In this document: piece by piece, positions 17,179 to 27,181 of the stretch | How the letters are laid out: the number at the start of each line of letters is the position of its first letter | Position numbering within the stretch: position 1 is the first letter of the stretch | NCBI GenBank assembly: GCA_902729315.2 | Contig: LR746269.1 | Location: forward strand, 191,001 to 255,000 | Length of the DNA stretch: 64,000 nt | From: Spirodela intermedia | Lineage: Eukaryota > Streptophyta > Magnoliopsida > Alismatales > Araceae | Reading direction: 5' to 3' | Position numbers and translations under genes: made by a program | The notes under the pieces: model-generated | The model's input: only the letters and a program-made list of their open reading frames with translations | What the model was told of the DNA's origin: nothing | Databases searched by the model: none

Positions 17179-20100
17179 ATGGAGATCGCAAGTCTGTCAG
17201 AGGCTCTCCTGAAAACCCTAACATCTAAGGGATGGTGCTTCGAGCACCCTGACGAGATGTTGGAACTGATCAAGAGCATTGTCGTCGAGGAAGGCAATCA
17301 GAGTATGGATAGGCTGCTGGGAGCAGTGGAATCGGAGCTACTGAACATGGATTTGAGGTCGTTTGGCAGCAAATCACTCCCAGATCCAGTGGGCATGAAG
17401 AAACTATCTCAACTCCAGGGTCCCTTGATCTTGCAGGCAAGAAAGTTTGAAAGATAGGGGGCCTCTTATCTTTTATTTCGGATGGAAAGGACTGTAGTAG
17501 CTTCATTTTATAATTTATTTTCTCTTTTCATAATTTCATAAGAATCTAAAGTGCAAACAGTGTACTAATCGAGTTTGAGCTCTTTTCAATGAATGATGAT
17601 GTGATTAGACTTCAAAACTTGCTCTTGCATTAGACTATCCTTTTCTTTGAAATTAAACTGCGGATTGCTTGTATTGACATAAGGGGTTCTAGGAAATATG
17701 TTGGGTTATTGTTGATACTATCTCTTGTATTTACTATGCTCATTATGAGCTCGTACCTCTGTCCTTTTATTTAATTATCAACAAGACTCTGTTGATTTGT
17801 TTGTGACAGCTAAGGTGCAATGCCCTCGAGCTAGGTGGAGTTTTTACACCTTCACAATTGTTAGAATGTTCAGTTACTCTATTATTATATATTAACAGCT
17901 GTCGGATTACACGTATTCCCACAGATGTCGGCAAAGATCGATCATATTTTTCTTGAGGAGAAGGGTGCTTTATGTTGGATTTATCTGGTGCCAATTCTCT
18001 ATAGACATATTGCTTCTGTCATATTCACGATGTCATTGATTTCTGATAATTTGGTATTGGTGCTCGCTCATGGATCTATAATGCAACTAGTTTACCCATT
18101 TAAGTGTTAGATCATTAGTAGAAGTGATGAATGAGTAGATATATTCTAGATCGGCCATCAAGTCTACTCTATAGTTGGACAGCCAGGGGAATATCTGTTT
18201 CAGTTCATTTATGCTTAATGATTTTATGTTCATTATGCAGGTGGTCCATGCGAGGGATATTTATCAAAGCAGCATTGATGCTGCGTTTAAAGATTCTCAA
18301 TATCACCACCGTCTACTTCGCCTAAATCTCACTGATGGGCATACAGAAGTGCTAGCCATAGAATATACTCCAATTCCATCAATAAACGAAGTCATCGTTC
18401 CTGGCACTAAGGTACCACGCATGATTCTCCGCGTCAGCTATTTTCAATTTCAAACACGCGCAAGGGCGGATTTTGGATGTCCATGTTTGAGTGTGCAGTG
18501 AAATGCGGTAGCTTTTCCATCAGTCTACGAGGTTAAGCTTCTTGATGAACAGTAAATATCGTTAAATCACAAGTGGGCACGGAAATTCAGGAATATCTGG
18601 CTCACGTTTTTAAACATACACAACTGCAGTTAGATACCTGTACCAGTCCACTTTACTTGGTAGTCATTGTCGGATAAACTTCACGGTAGCCTGGTTCTAA
18701 ACCCGCTTCCCTGCTGACGTAGGTTTACTCCGCTGATTATATAATCATCATGAGGACGTATTATTTCATCAAGAAATGGTCAGGTAGAATTTTCAGCATG
18801 TAATAGGTCTAAGATTGCTATCGGAAATTGTTTCTCAAACATGAAAGAAGCAAACAAAAAGACTGTTTGTATACCAACGAAAAGGGTAATCTTAGGTAAT
18901 ATCCTTTTTTCCAGTCTAGTTTTTTCGTTTTTCTATTATTCCTATTTCCTATAGGTGCGTGGAGAGGGGAGGTTTGTAAAGAGAGGAAAGGACTGATGAG
19001 CACAAATCCAAGACCATTTTTCTTTCTAAGATAGGAAAAGAGGAAAGTTCAAATGAGAAATGAGTGTGATTGATTGCTATTTCAGAAAAAGGAAAAACTG
19101 TGATGACAGTTAGGTACTTCCTGTTTCTTTCGTTCTGTGTAAGTAGAGGTCTGGTGGAAGTAAAAAAGGATTCTCCCTTTCAGCGATCTGTGTAAAAGGG
19201 GCATTGGACTGGGAATTCTAATGGCAACTGGTGTTTGGAAAGTATAATGCCTCTAATGATGAAAAACTCAGATTTTAAGTGGCCAGTGGATGTCCTCTGA
19301 ATGAAAAGGTTGACATGTTGGGGAAGAATTTGGTATAAATTCTCATCACAAGTTGCATAGCTCTCTCTTGTGTAATCAATTATCTTGAATGCTGCAGAAA
19401 TTTTGTGGGTTGTTGTGACAAGACATCCATCACAAAACTCTTTAGATTGGCAATGTTAATTGTCATATGTGGTTATTGCGTTATAAAATGGTATCCTAAT
19501 CCTATCTTTGTTGGCAACTTAGAAATACTATTTAGAAACTTTGTTATTTTATAGGGAATATGCTGATGCATAATTAGAAACTTTGTTAACTGTGTCTCGT
19601 TGCATTCATGGTTTGTTTGCTCATGAGATGACTTCTGTGTTATTTTATCATTTAGCTTATTTAAACTTACAAGTCTTTTTAAAAAAAGTATGTGCACGGT
19701 CTATTTTTGGGATTTATGTTCATTTTTGGCGTATGATAGACCTAACATGATCTAGAAAATATTGACAGGTCCTGTTGGAGAACAAGATAGTTGTACGTAA
19801 TGGCATTCTGTGTTTAAACTCCAAGGTTGTGAGAATAATTGGAGGTGTTGTTCAATCGCTTTTTGACGAATGGAAGATGAGTCAGAAATACTCAGGGTTT
19901 TCTCGGTCAGCTCAAAACAGCGACGGCCCAGGACCTCCCCCATTTGAAAAGCTACAGCTTGAAGCTTACAGCTTTCAACCACATGACTTGCGCGGTGTGA
20001 TATAATTTCTTGTCAACATCATTTACAGTTGGCTCTTACTGAATTGCCTTTCCCAATTACTTGAGAAGGGTTCTTATTTAGTTCACACTAATGAAATCAA

Positions 20101-21425
20101 TAACTTTCGTTGTTATGACTCCTGGAGCACCTTGGGTGGAGTCTGTTAAAACCAGTGTTAAGTTTTCAATTTGCAGTTTCAGTACATATTTTTCATTATA
20201 TCAGTTCACGGCTCTAGAGGTGAAACAATCGTTAGAGATCAGTTTTCATTGTACTCTATGCTTTTTGGATCAAACAATTTTTATTTATTTTATTTGATAT
20301 TAGATTGTTTCAATTTTTCTGGTCTGGCATAATCCATGACTGCAGCAAATTGAAAATCGCCTTCCCCTCTCCCTACACATCCGCAAGAATAAGGAAACAA
20401 GTTTTTACATGCGTCGGAGCGGAATTATTGTCAGTTGCATCAGAAAGCCATTACCTGATCTCGTCTCTTTTAACGACGGCATTCTACTCATCCAAGCCAT
20501 CCTCTCTGACTGAACATCCACATTGGGACGAAAGCATATTGTATCTGGAGTGATGATTCCACCTCAGAAGAAATGCTACAATTAATTAATAGATGTGCAT
20601 CTGTTTTCGCCCTAACTTCTGTGTAATTCCTTGATTTTTTTCTGGGACTTTATTCATTGATATTCTTATCAGCAGAGTCTCGGAATTATCCTCGCAACGA
20701 TGATGCACGGGCGGTGGAGTCAAAGGGCCAAGCTAGTGTCTCGAAGACAGACGGCAGCAAGAAGATGGATTCTGCAATGGGGAACGAGGGCAAAGCTAGA
20801 AGCTCAGATCTCAGGCCGAAAGAAGGTCAGTTGCCATCCCTTGTTGAGCTTCAATTGGCATAAGTTTTTTTGCATTTTATTCAATACATGAAATTCCTTG
20901 TCAGTGATTGAAGCGACTCCAGTCCAAAACCAAGCAGCTGCACAGAAGCTCCTTCAGAAATTTAACCAGACGACAAGCCGTGAGAACAGACACTACAGGG
21001 GGGCAAAACATAGGGGCAAAGAAAGAGATGAGCCCGCTGTATTCACTTTAGACGAATGGGAGAGGAGCAGGGCTGGTAGTCTGAAGCCCATGGGGACTAC
21101 CAGTGCAACCCACGACACCAGCCGTGACGAAGAGCTTGCTCGACAGCTGCAGAATCAACTGGACTTGGAGGATTATCATGTCAGATGCTTTTTCTCTTAT
21201 ACCTTCCCCCTAATATCGATTAAAACCACGTTTTACGGAGCGCTTTGACAATCTAATCTTCATAATCTTCAGGCAGAAGAAGTCCCTGATGTTGGCGCCG
21301 AGCAGATAAAACTGAGCATGTTCAAGTATGGGAGATCTGAAGAGACCAGTGACAATAGAAGGGAATATGGACGGAGAGGGAGGGGAAGGAGGAGCAGGGG
21401 AAGGGGGAGGGGAAGATTTGAATAG
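17179..21425 (+). CDS. TDRD3/RMI1-N-like (DUF1767 OB-fold) protein with RG-rich tail
   Basis: The exons are 17179-17436, 18241-18411, 19769-19994, 20673-20825, 20905-21179 and 21273-21425, giving 411 residues. The N-terminal half (about 1-190) is the DUF1767 helical domain plus the OB fold of RMI1 and TDRD3 proteins (motifs MKKLSQLQGPLILQ, VVHARDIYQSS, IPSINEVIVPGTKV). The middle is polar and probably disordered. A C-terminal segment has DEELARQLQNQLDLED, and the tail is a run of Arg-Gly repeats (GRRGRGRRSRGRGRGRFE). In animals TDRD3 ties topoisomerase 3-beta to mRNPs. RMI1 supports the RecQ-Top3 dissolvasome. The RG tail suggests the TDRD3 branch with RNA or methyl-arginine biology, but I see no Tudor domain. 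The first coding intron has a GC donor (CAG|GCAAGA). The fourth exon starts at a CAGCAG tandem acceptor that keeps frame either way. Confidence 0.82.
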
Positions 21426-22029
21426 CTAGCAGCTCTCGGTCCCATTTCCCTCGTTCTGCATCAAAAAATGGTACAAAATACCTGAAATTTTCTGCAAATC
21501 AAGTAGTTTTTGTCTTTATTTTTATTTTTATTTTTATCTGAAGTTGAACCTGGGCATAATTTTGTGGGCAATCTCTCACTGGCCGGTTCGGGAATCAAGA
21601 ACTGCTCACTACCCTACAAATTCCCGAGTAAGCAATGAGAAGGAGAACACAAGGAAGAAAGAACGGCGGGCATGCAAGATTGATGGTCAATTCAGCATCT
21701 CACCATGGGAGCTCCCGTCCACTTGCCACTGCAGGATTCCACCACCTGCAGGGGAATCGTGGAGAGCTGCAAGGCCTCCCAAGAATCTTTTTTAGGCAGC
21801 AATTGGGAGGGGGTCGGGTGGAGAAGACTAGGCAGTGACCATAGTTGCGAGATGTAGTATGGGCGGTCTAGAGGCCGGAGGTACCATCTCTGCTCTCTAT
21901 CTACTCACTCCCACTGGTACTCTACATGCATTCTTCATGTTTCCATGGTTTTGACTGCCCTTCTATGATATGCTTTTGTAGTTTGATGCGGAAGATGAAA
22001 ATGTGATCGGAGTCGTGAAGAAGGTGGGT

Positions 22030-22063
<34 letters not shown>

Positions 22064-22397
22064 AGATCTTCAAACGGTTTCTTGCCTGACAAAGCCTCAA
22101 TCTTGATGAATGATCCGGGCCTTCATGTTTTCTCTTGGATTTGCATGGGGAGTGGATCTCTGGTTTGACCTCATTCATGTTTTTCGGTTCTGTTGACCAT
22201 CTCTGAGTTGACTAAATGCCCGAGATCTTAAAGAGCAGACGGGGCCTGGCTGGGCTGACCCAGAAGCATGCGAGATTCATCGAGCTCGAGGGGGAGCTCG
22301 ATCCAAAACAGCAGAAAAAATTGTGCAAATATTGGTTTTTTATTTTTTTATTCCTACTTCTCAGATGATAACTAGCCTTTACATATGGTTACGACTC

Positions 22398-22432
<35 letters not shown>

Positions 22433-22634
22433 TTATCTCTCGTCGTGTGGTGGGTGAAGGATGGGTGAGTGGGGCGGGCAATGCAGGCAGAGATATTATG
22501 CTAGTATTATTATGACGCACATATTTTTAAAAAAAAGTATGCCTGTTATACTAGAAGAGTCTATTTGCAAATATAATTCTTTTGGGATGATTATCAAACG
22601 TTATTTTAACTAGAGGACGCGAAGCATACGTTTC
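21426..22634. other. Intergenic region with CT microsatellites and an orphan exon-like segment
   Basis: This holds the 3' flank of the TDRD3-like gene and the upstream region of the next gene. It contains two (CT)n tracts and an 83-codon frame (21544-21795) without recognisable similarity. At 21983-22024 a 42-bp segment bounded by TTGTAG and AAG|GTGGGT encodes FDAEDENVIGVVKK. It looks like an exon but has no neighbours I can join to it. Confidence 0.5.
22033..22061. repeat. (CT)n microsatellite
   Basis: An uninterrupted CT dinucleotide tract of about 29 bp. A second tract of similar length lies at 22403-22430. Both are upstream of the small membrane-protein gene, within about 600 bp of its predicted start. 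Confidence 0.95.
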
Positions 22635-22643
22635 TATATATAT
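22635..22643 (+). promoter_or_regulatory. TATA box of the small membrane-protein gene
   Basis: TATATATAT lies about 32 bp before a short GC-rich leader that ends at CAAG|GTAAAC (exon end 22712). The leader intron would run to TTGCAG at 24555 or to CTGCAG at 24571, directly before the ATG. Box, leader donor and intron correspond in order to those of the TDRD3-like gene. Confidence 0.65.
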
Positions 22644-22679
22644 GGAACCGAGAGGGCGGCTGAGGTATTCTGGTCCGCT

Positions 22680-24350
22680 TGGATCTCGACAGTCTGCAAC
22701 CCCGGCGGCAAGGTAAACAGATTTCCCTTCACCTCTGATTGTTTATCTGCCCGCGGCTTGAATCGTGGGGGAGATGGTGTAGCCCGCGAGGCGAGGCTCT
22801 CCGTTTCCCCCTAGGGTTGCCGGTCGCGTCTGCCAGCCGAGGTGATTTTAGAAGGGATCAAGGAAGCCGATGCGAAATCGAAGATCGTCGTGCTTTCGAC
22901 TTGTAGTCTCCGATTTCTACTGTCCCTTTTGATGTGGGAGGGGCTCCGAATGCATTCGTGAAGTAGGTGATACGGGAAAGATGCCCGAAGCTAGGAAGAA
23001 GGGTGGGTATTAGCTCGGGGGTCGACTGAAGGATGCGGCGTTGGCGAGTGCCCTCGAACCGATCAATTTTGTGAGTTCCCTTGTTAGAGAATTAATTGGC
23101 AATCTTTTAGAGGTCAGAGAGAGAAACTATGTAGTTCTAGAAGGTGGAAGAACATGGTTTGTTTTGAAGTAATCCATTTTTCCGTCTAAATTCTCTGAGT
23201 CAAATTGTGCTCCATTGTTAAAAATGAACCACCCAATCAACTCAAGAGGTTCCCGCCGCTCTGCTGAGTACCAGGTTATTATCTAAAAATTCAAATTCAC
23301 GAGGAAACTGTCTACAATAGTAGATGAACAATTGAGTAGAAAGGAAGACATTGTCATCGGGTTTTCTCGATAAATGGAGAATGCGACCATATATGGCTCT
23401 GCACTTCTACATCCTCATGAACCACGACCTGCTTCCAGGGGTTGTGAGTTGGACATTGCCCAGATGAAGAAAAGGTGCCAGACGCAGAGAAAAGGGTGAG
23501 TATTAGTTAAAGGGGAGCAAGTACTGGATGCTGCATTGGAGGCTGGATTTGAACCATTCAATCTTACGGGCTTTTCTTATTGGAAACTTCTTGCACGATC
23601 TTTGAAATGTAACAGAGAAAAAAAATACAGTTCAGAATGGTGAAAGAGCAGAGCTTATTTTGGGGCAGCCCTTTATTCATGCGCCTTCTTTTGATGTTTA
23701 ATGGAATTAGTTCTTTTAATTCTTGTAATAATCTCCTTGGAATAAACTGACACTTTCCCCAAGAAAGGCTTGCCAGAGATTCCTAGGAGTCATTCGCTTT
23801 GTTTCTTGGCCTGGATTTATGGATGCTTTCTTCTTTGAGGATTTGCATCTTGTGTCCTCATGCAATCCAACTCGTTGGATGCTCGAGTTTGGGAAATCAA
23901 TCCGTGTGGAACTGAAATCAGTCGGTAGAAAAAAATCAGACTTACTGTATGTGCCTCTTCATTTTTACTTGGAGAAGGGGAGGGGAGGCACTTCATTCAG
24001 TTATATATCCCCGCGCCCTCGCTTATTTCTATTTTTAGTTTCCGCATTCTTCTTCTTCTTCTTCTTCTTCTTCTTCCTCTTCATTTCTACTTTCTCTCCT
24101 TCTTATATCACCATCGTACCTTTTTACTTTATGTTTGGGTGGGGGGTTGCTTTCTTTCCTCGGTCTGCCCTGGGGGATTTCATTCCTTCCGGAGCCACTT
24201 TAGAGTCACTATCTTGATTTATGGTAAGCATCCTCACTCACATTGAGATCGCTGGTAGATGAGTGAGAGATGACGATTCTCAGGGCTTTCTACATGAAAG
24301 GACGTCCTTTATTTTTGGCCTCTTGTGGCCACTGTCCATTATTATTCACA
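22680..24350 (+). repeat. Copy B of the duplicated leader segment, with an internal repeat
   Basis: This is the second copy of the leader/leader-intron segment at 15690-16800. It is longer because one stretch is present twice: about 22979-23170 and 23462-23660. Both units carry AGAAAAGGGTG or AGAAGGGTG, then GTATTAG, GGATGC, GAACC and TCAAT in the same order. A 30-bp TTC tract lies at 24047-24076. The segment ends shortly before the coding exon of the small gene. Confidence 0.75.
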
Positions 24351-24571
24351 CGCTTTCCTATGGGATTTCATTTGCTTTTGTCCTTGTTCTCTTTGTTTGC
24401 ACAACATCTCTTCAATAAATTCGAGAAATTTCCTTTTTTTTATATTTAAATAATCCAAATTAATCCATGTCTTATGGTCGCCATCGTTGACTTTCATTAA
24501 TCTGTCCCACCTCGTTGACACAGGCTGGTGTTGAATCCCCCTTCCTTCTTGCAGGAATAGGCGGACTGCAG

Positions 24572-24914
24572 ATGGCGACCAAGTACATTGTAGGTTCCAT
24601 CGTGGGATCTTTCGTGGTTGCCTATGCATGTGATACCCTGATCTCTGACAGCAAGCTGTTTGGCGGTGAGTTGGGAACCAAATCTAAGGAAGACCTCACC
24701 TTCGAATTTGGCTAGGCTTGCCGGTCTTTGACCCCTTTGACCCTGATGAATGTGATGTGGACCAGGGACGACCCCTTCAACTGTTGCGAACAAGGGGTGG
24801 TGGGAAGCCACTGACCAGAAGTTCCAGGCCTGGCCTCGCACTGCCGGCCCTCCAGTGGTGATGAATCCTATCAGCCGCCAGAATTTCATCGTCAAGACGG
24901 GCCCCGAGTCTTGA
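24572..24914 (+). CDS. Small plant-conserved single-pass membrane protein, unknown function
   Basis: Two exons, 24572-24665 and 24766-24914, encode 80 residues. The start follows TGCAG directly, and the ORF begins MATKYIVGSIVGSF. Residues about 5-25 form one hydrophobic segment (YIVGSIVGSFVVAYACDTLI), probably a membrane anchor or organelle signal. The C-terminal half is strongly conserved-looking: WWEATDQKFQAWPRTAGPPV, then MNPISRQNFIVK. I recall similar plant proteins of 70-80 residues without an assigned function. The rest is inference. The intron is GT-AG in phase 1. The promoter and leader are duplicated from, or into, the TDRD3-like gene 7 kb upstream. A 178-codon frame on the opposite strand is an antisense shadow. 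Confidence 0.8.
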
Positions 24915-25908
24915 GGCAGGCGACCAGCTTGGAGGCCCCCTTCCTTCAGCTTCCCATTTGGAGTCCTACTGGCGATTGTTTGATGAAGCCTTCTGGTCCA
25001 GAATAAGCCAAGCCGTTGACTTTGAACCTGCACCTTAATCCTTGGGTAGGTCTGGTTTTCTTATGAACTCAAGTCCTTCCTCTTCGTCTCTCTACCCTTC
25101 TACACTCACTGGAATGCAGTGCTGATCCATAATCTATTTTCGTGGGAGAACCCATTTCCTTGAAGCTGGTGTTTCAAGTTGATCTCCGTTGGGCCGGATT
25201 CTGTGGTATTTCACATAATCTTTGGCATTTCTAGAACGTTTATTTTGCCCCTTTTTCTCGCAAAAGTCAAGACCAGCTGGCGTCCTCCAGGAGGCATTCC
25301 GACGTACGTCTCCGGCTTCGTGGACCATACTGGGCCCGGGCCCGGTTTGTCTAGGCCCGTTTATGGACAGCGGCGGAGGGGGAACATATATACATATATA
25401 TTTAGTAACTTGAAAAAGCATATTATTTTTTGGTAACACTTTTATATGTTTTTCATTTTAAATTTTTATAAATGTATTATCTGCGTACTAAAGTTTTTGA
25501 TATATATTAAGACGAATCAATATACCGATTATTGATGTTTAGATCAGCCTCGAGCTCTGCCATACAGATTCTATCGTGGGATATTTGCGCTTTGCCCCCT
25601 GATGAAAGCCAGAAATGACAGAAGAGCCAGCCAGCCTTCCTTCGGGCGGAGGGTATTTCGGTCTTAGACGGTACCCCCCGTTCGGACCCCCACCCACGAG
25701 GACGGACGCATGGATGTTGAAGCCATGGCATGTTGGGGCCCACTTCTGCGGGCCCTACAGGCCTCACCATGGCCTCACACCAAGTATATATTCCCAGCGC
25801 TGTGGTGCGCCACGTCACCTCGAGCCGGAAGCCGCGTGCCGGCTGTATCGTGATCTCTCACCTGATTGGCGCCGCCCTTGTGGTCTCTTGGTCCTCGGGG
25901 CCTTGGAC

Positions 25909-25917
25909 AAAATATCT
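25909..25917 (+). promoter_or_regulatory. Evening element (AAAATATCT) upstream of GIGANTEA
   Basis: An exact AAAATATCT lies roughly 580 bp before the predicted GIGANTEA leader. Clock MYB factors such as CCA1/LHY and RVE8 bind this element, and GI genes are classical evening-phased targets. The match is seen. Binding is inferred from family knowledge. Confidence 0.7.
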
Positions 25918-26329
25918 ACTGACAGCGGTATCCTGTCCCGCAGGAGCGTCACGGGCAAGTAGCTTCTCTCTACGCGCTCGATGGGGAATGGCCCTTGGTC
26001 CTCAGCGGTGGACCCAATTAGGGAAAACGCGGCACCGGGGGGAGGTTTTTGTGTCCGCCCCCCTTGACTCTCCCTCTCTCTCTCCGCGGGGGCGGATAAG
26101 CTTTCATAGTCGGCAGAGCCTGGATTCTCCCCTTCCGTGAGGGAGAGTCAGATGGGAGGATTTGAAGCTTTCGTGATCGTCTGATCGGTGGATATAGGGG
26201 CATTTTGGGCACTTTCCCCATCTAACCGTACACTGGGCTCTTTGTGCAAGTGGGGGGGTATCATGATGGGGGTGGGCGGAAGTCCATGCCATGCCATGAC
26301 ATGCATTCACAGGAGGGGGCGGTCGACTG

Positions 26330-26338
26330 AAAATATCA
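26330..26338 (+). promoter_or_regulatory. Evening-element-like motif (AAAATATCA)
   Basis: This differs from the evening element at the last base and lies about 150 bp before the leader, nearer the presumed start than the exact copy. CAAATATCC at 26487-26495 is a weaker relative. Single near-matches occur by chance in AT-rich DNA. Confidence 0.4.
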
Positions 26339-26489
26339 ACGCCACGTAGGCAGGGAGAGATCAGAAACGGAACGCACGGCCATCCGCAGCAGCGGCCAGC
26401 ATCCATCGAAGTATCTCTCTCTCTCTCTCTACTGTCTCTCACTCATCCTCCGACCAACCAACAAATAATAAAAAGCCACAGCCTCGCAA

Positions 26490-27181
26490 ATATCCGCTGA
26501 TAACATCTCTCACATTCTTACCATCAGCGCCGCAGGGAAGGGTAGAACAGGAGGAAGGAGAGCCGGCAGGCAATGTCCGAGACTCGTTTTCTCGGGGAAG
26601 GAAAGCAGTCGGTGAGCTTCTCTCGGTTCTCTGGTCGTCTAGTTTATTTTCTGATATTTTCTGCAGTGGCTTTTCCTGATTTTTTTAACCCCTGTGGATT
26701 TCTGATGGTGTTCCTTGTTCCTCGTGGTCTAGGTGAAGGTTGCTGCCCGTGGACGCAAGATGTGAAGTGCTCTCAGTTGTCAAGAGCCTTTGGAGTTTTC
26801 TTTCGGTTTTTTTTGTTGGACAGAAAGGTTTCGCCCGCTACAGTCTTTCAAGTTGAACAAGTTTTTCGATCGAGAACGGGGAAAACAGGATTTTCACACC
26901 CTTGCTTGATGCTCCGGACATGAGATTGCTGTGGATCTGTCCAAGGATGAGGTCGGCAGCGGTATTTAAGAAAGATCACTTGAAATCGGCGTTAGACGAC
27001 GATATATTTATGTTTCAGCTATGTTTGTTCAAGATGCGAAGGTTTGTTTAGTCTGCCGGTGCTACCAAATGTTTCGGTCGCTGATTTGCAATTCGGAAGT
27101 AGGTGTGTCATATATTTGGTCTGGTCCTGTGTCAGTTTTGCACGAACGCCATAAACGGAGTTGTAGGGAAAAAGGTCCGCA
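26490..27181 (+). other. GIGANTEA 5' leader with introns, possible microexon and upstream ORF
   Basis: A leader exon ends at 26611 (AGTCG|GTGAGC). The exon carrying the start codon probably begins at 27136, after GTGTCAG. Between them 27019-27041 has good splice signals (TTTCAG| and GAAG|GTTTGT) and could be a 23-nt microexon. An upstream ATG at 26573 is open to the donor. Leader exon ends are predictions from consensus only. Confidence 0.5.

Larger units (their letters stand above)
24915..26480. promoter_or_regulatory. GIGANTEA upstream region
   Basis: About 1.5 kb between the small gene and the GIGANTEA leader. The first part is AT-rich and the part after 25560 is GC-rich. It holds an exact evening element, a one-mismatch copy, ACGT cores (CCACGTCA at 25809, CCACGTAG at 26342) and a (CT)n tract at 26414-26430. 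AATAATAAAAAG near 26465 is the only TATA-like candidate next to the leader. No coding region is convincing. Confidence 0.6.

Noticed and set aside
24497-25033. 178-codon minus-strand frame
   Set aside because: It is antisense to both exons of the 80-residue gene and its intron. The sense frame has conserved sequence and splice sites, and this one does not.
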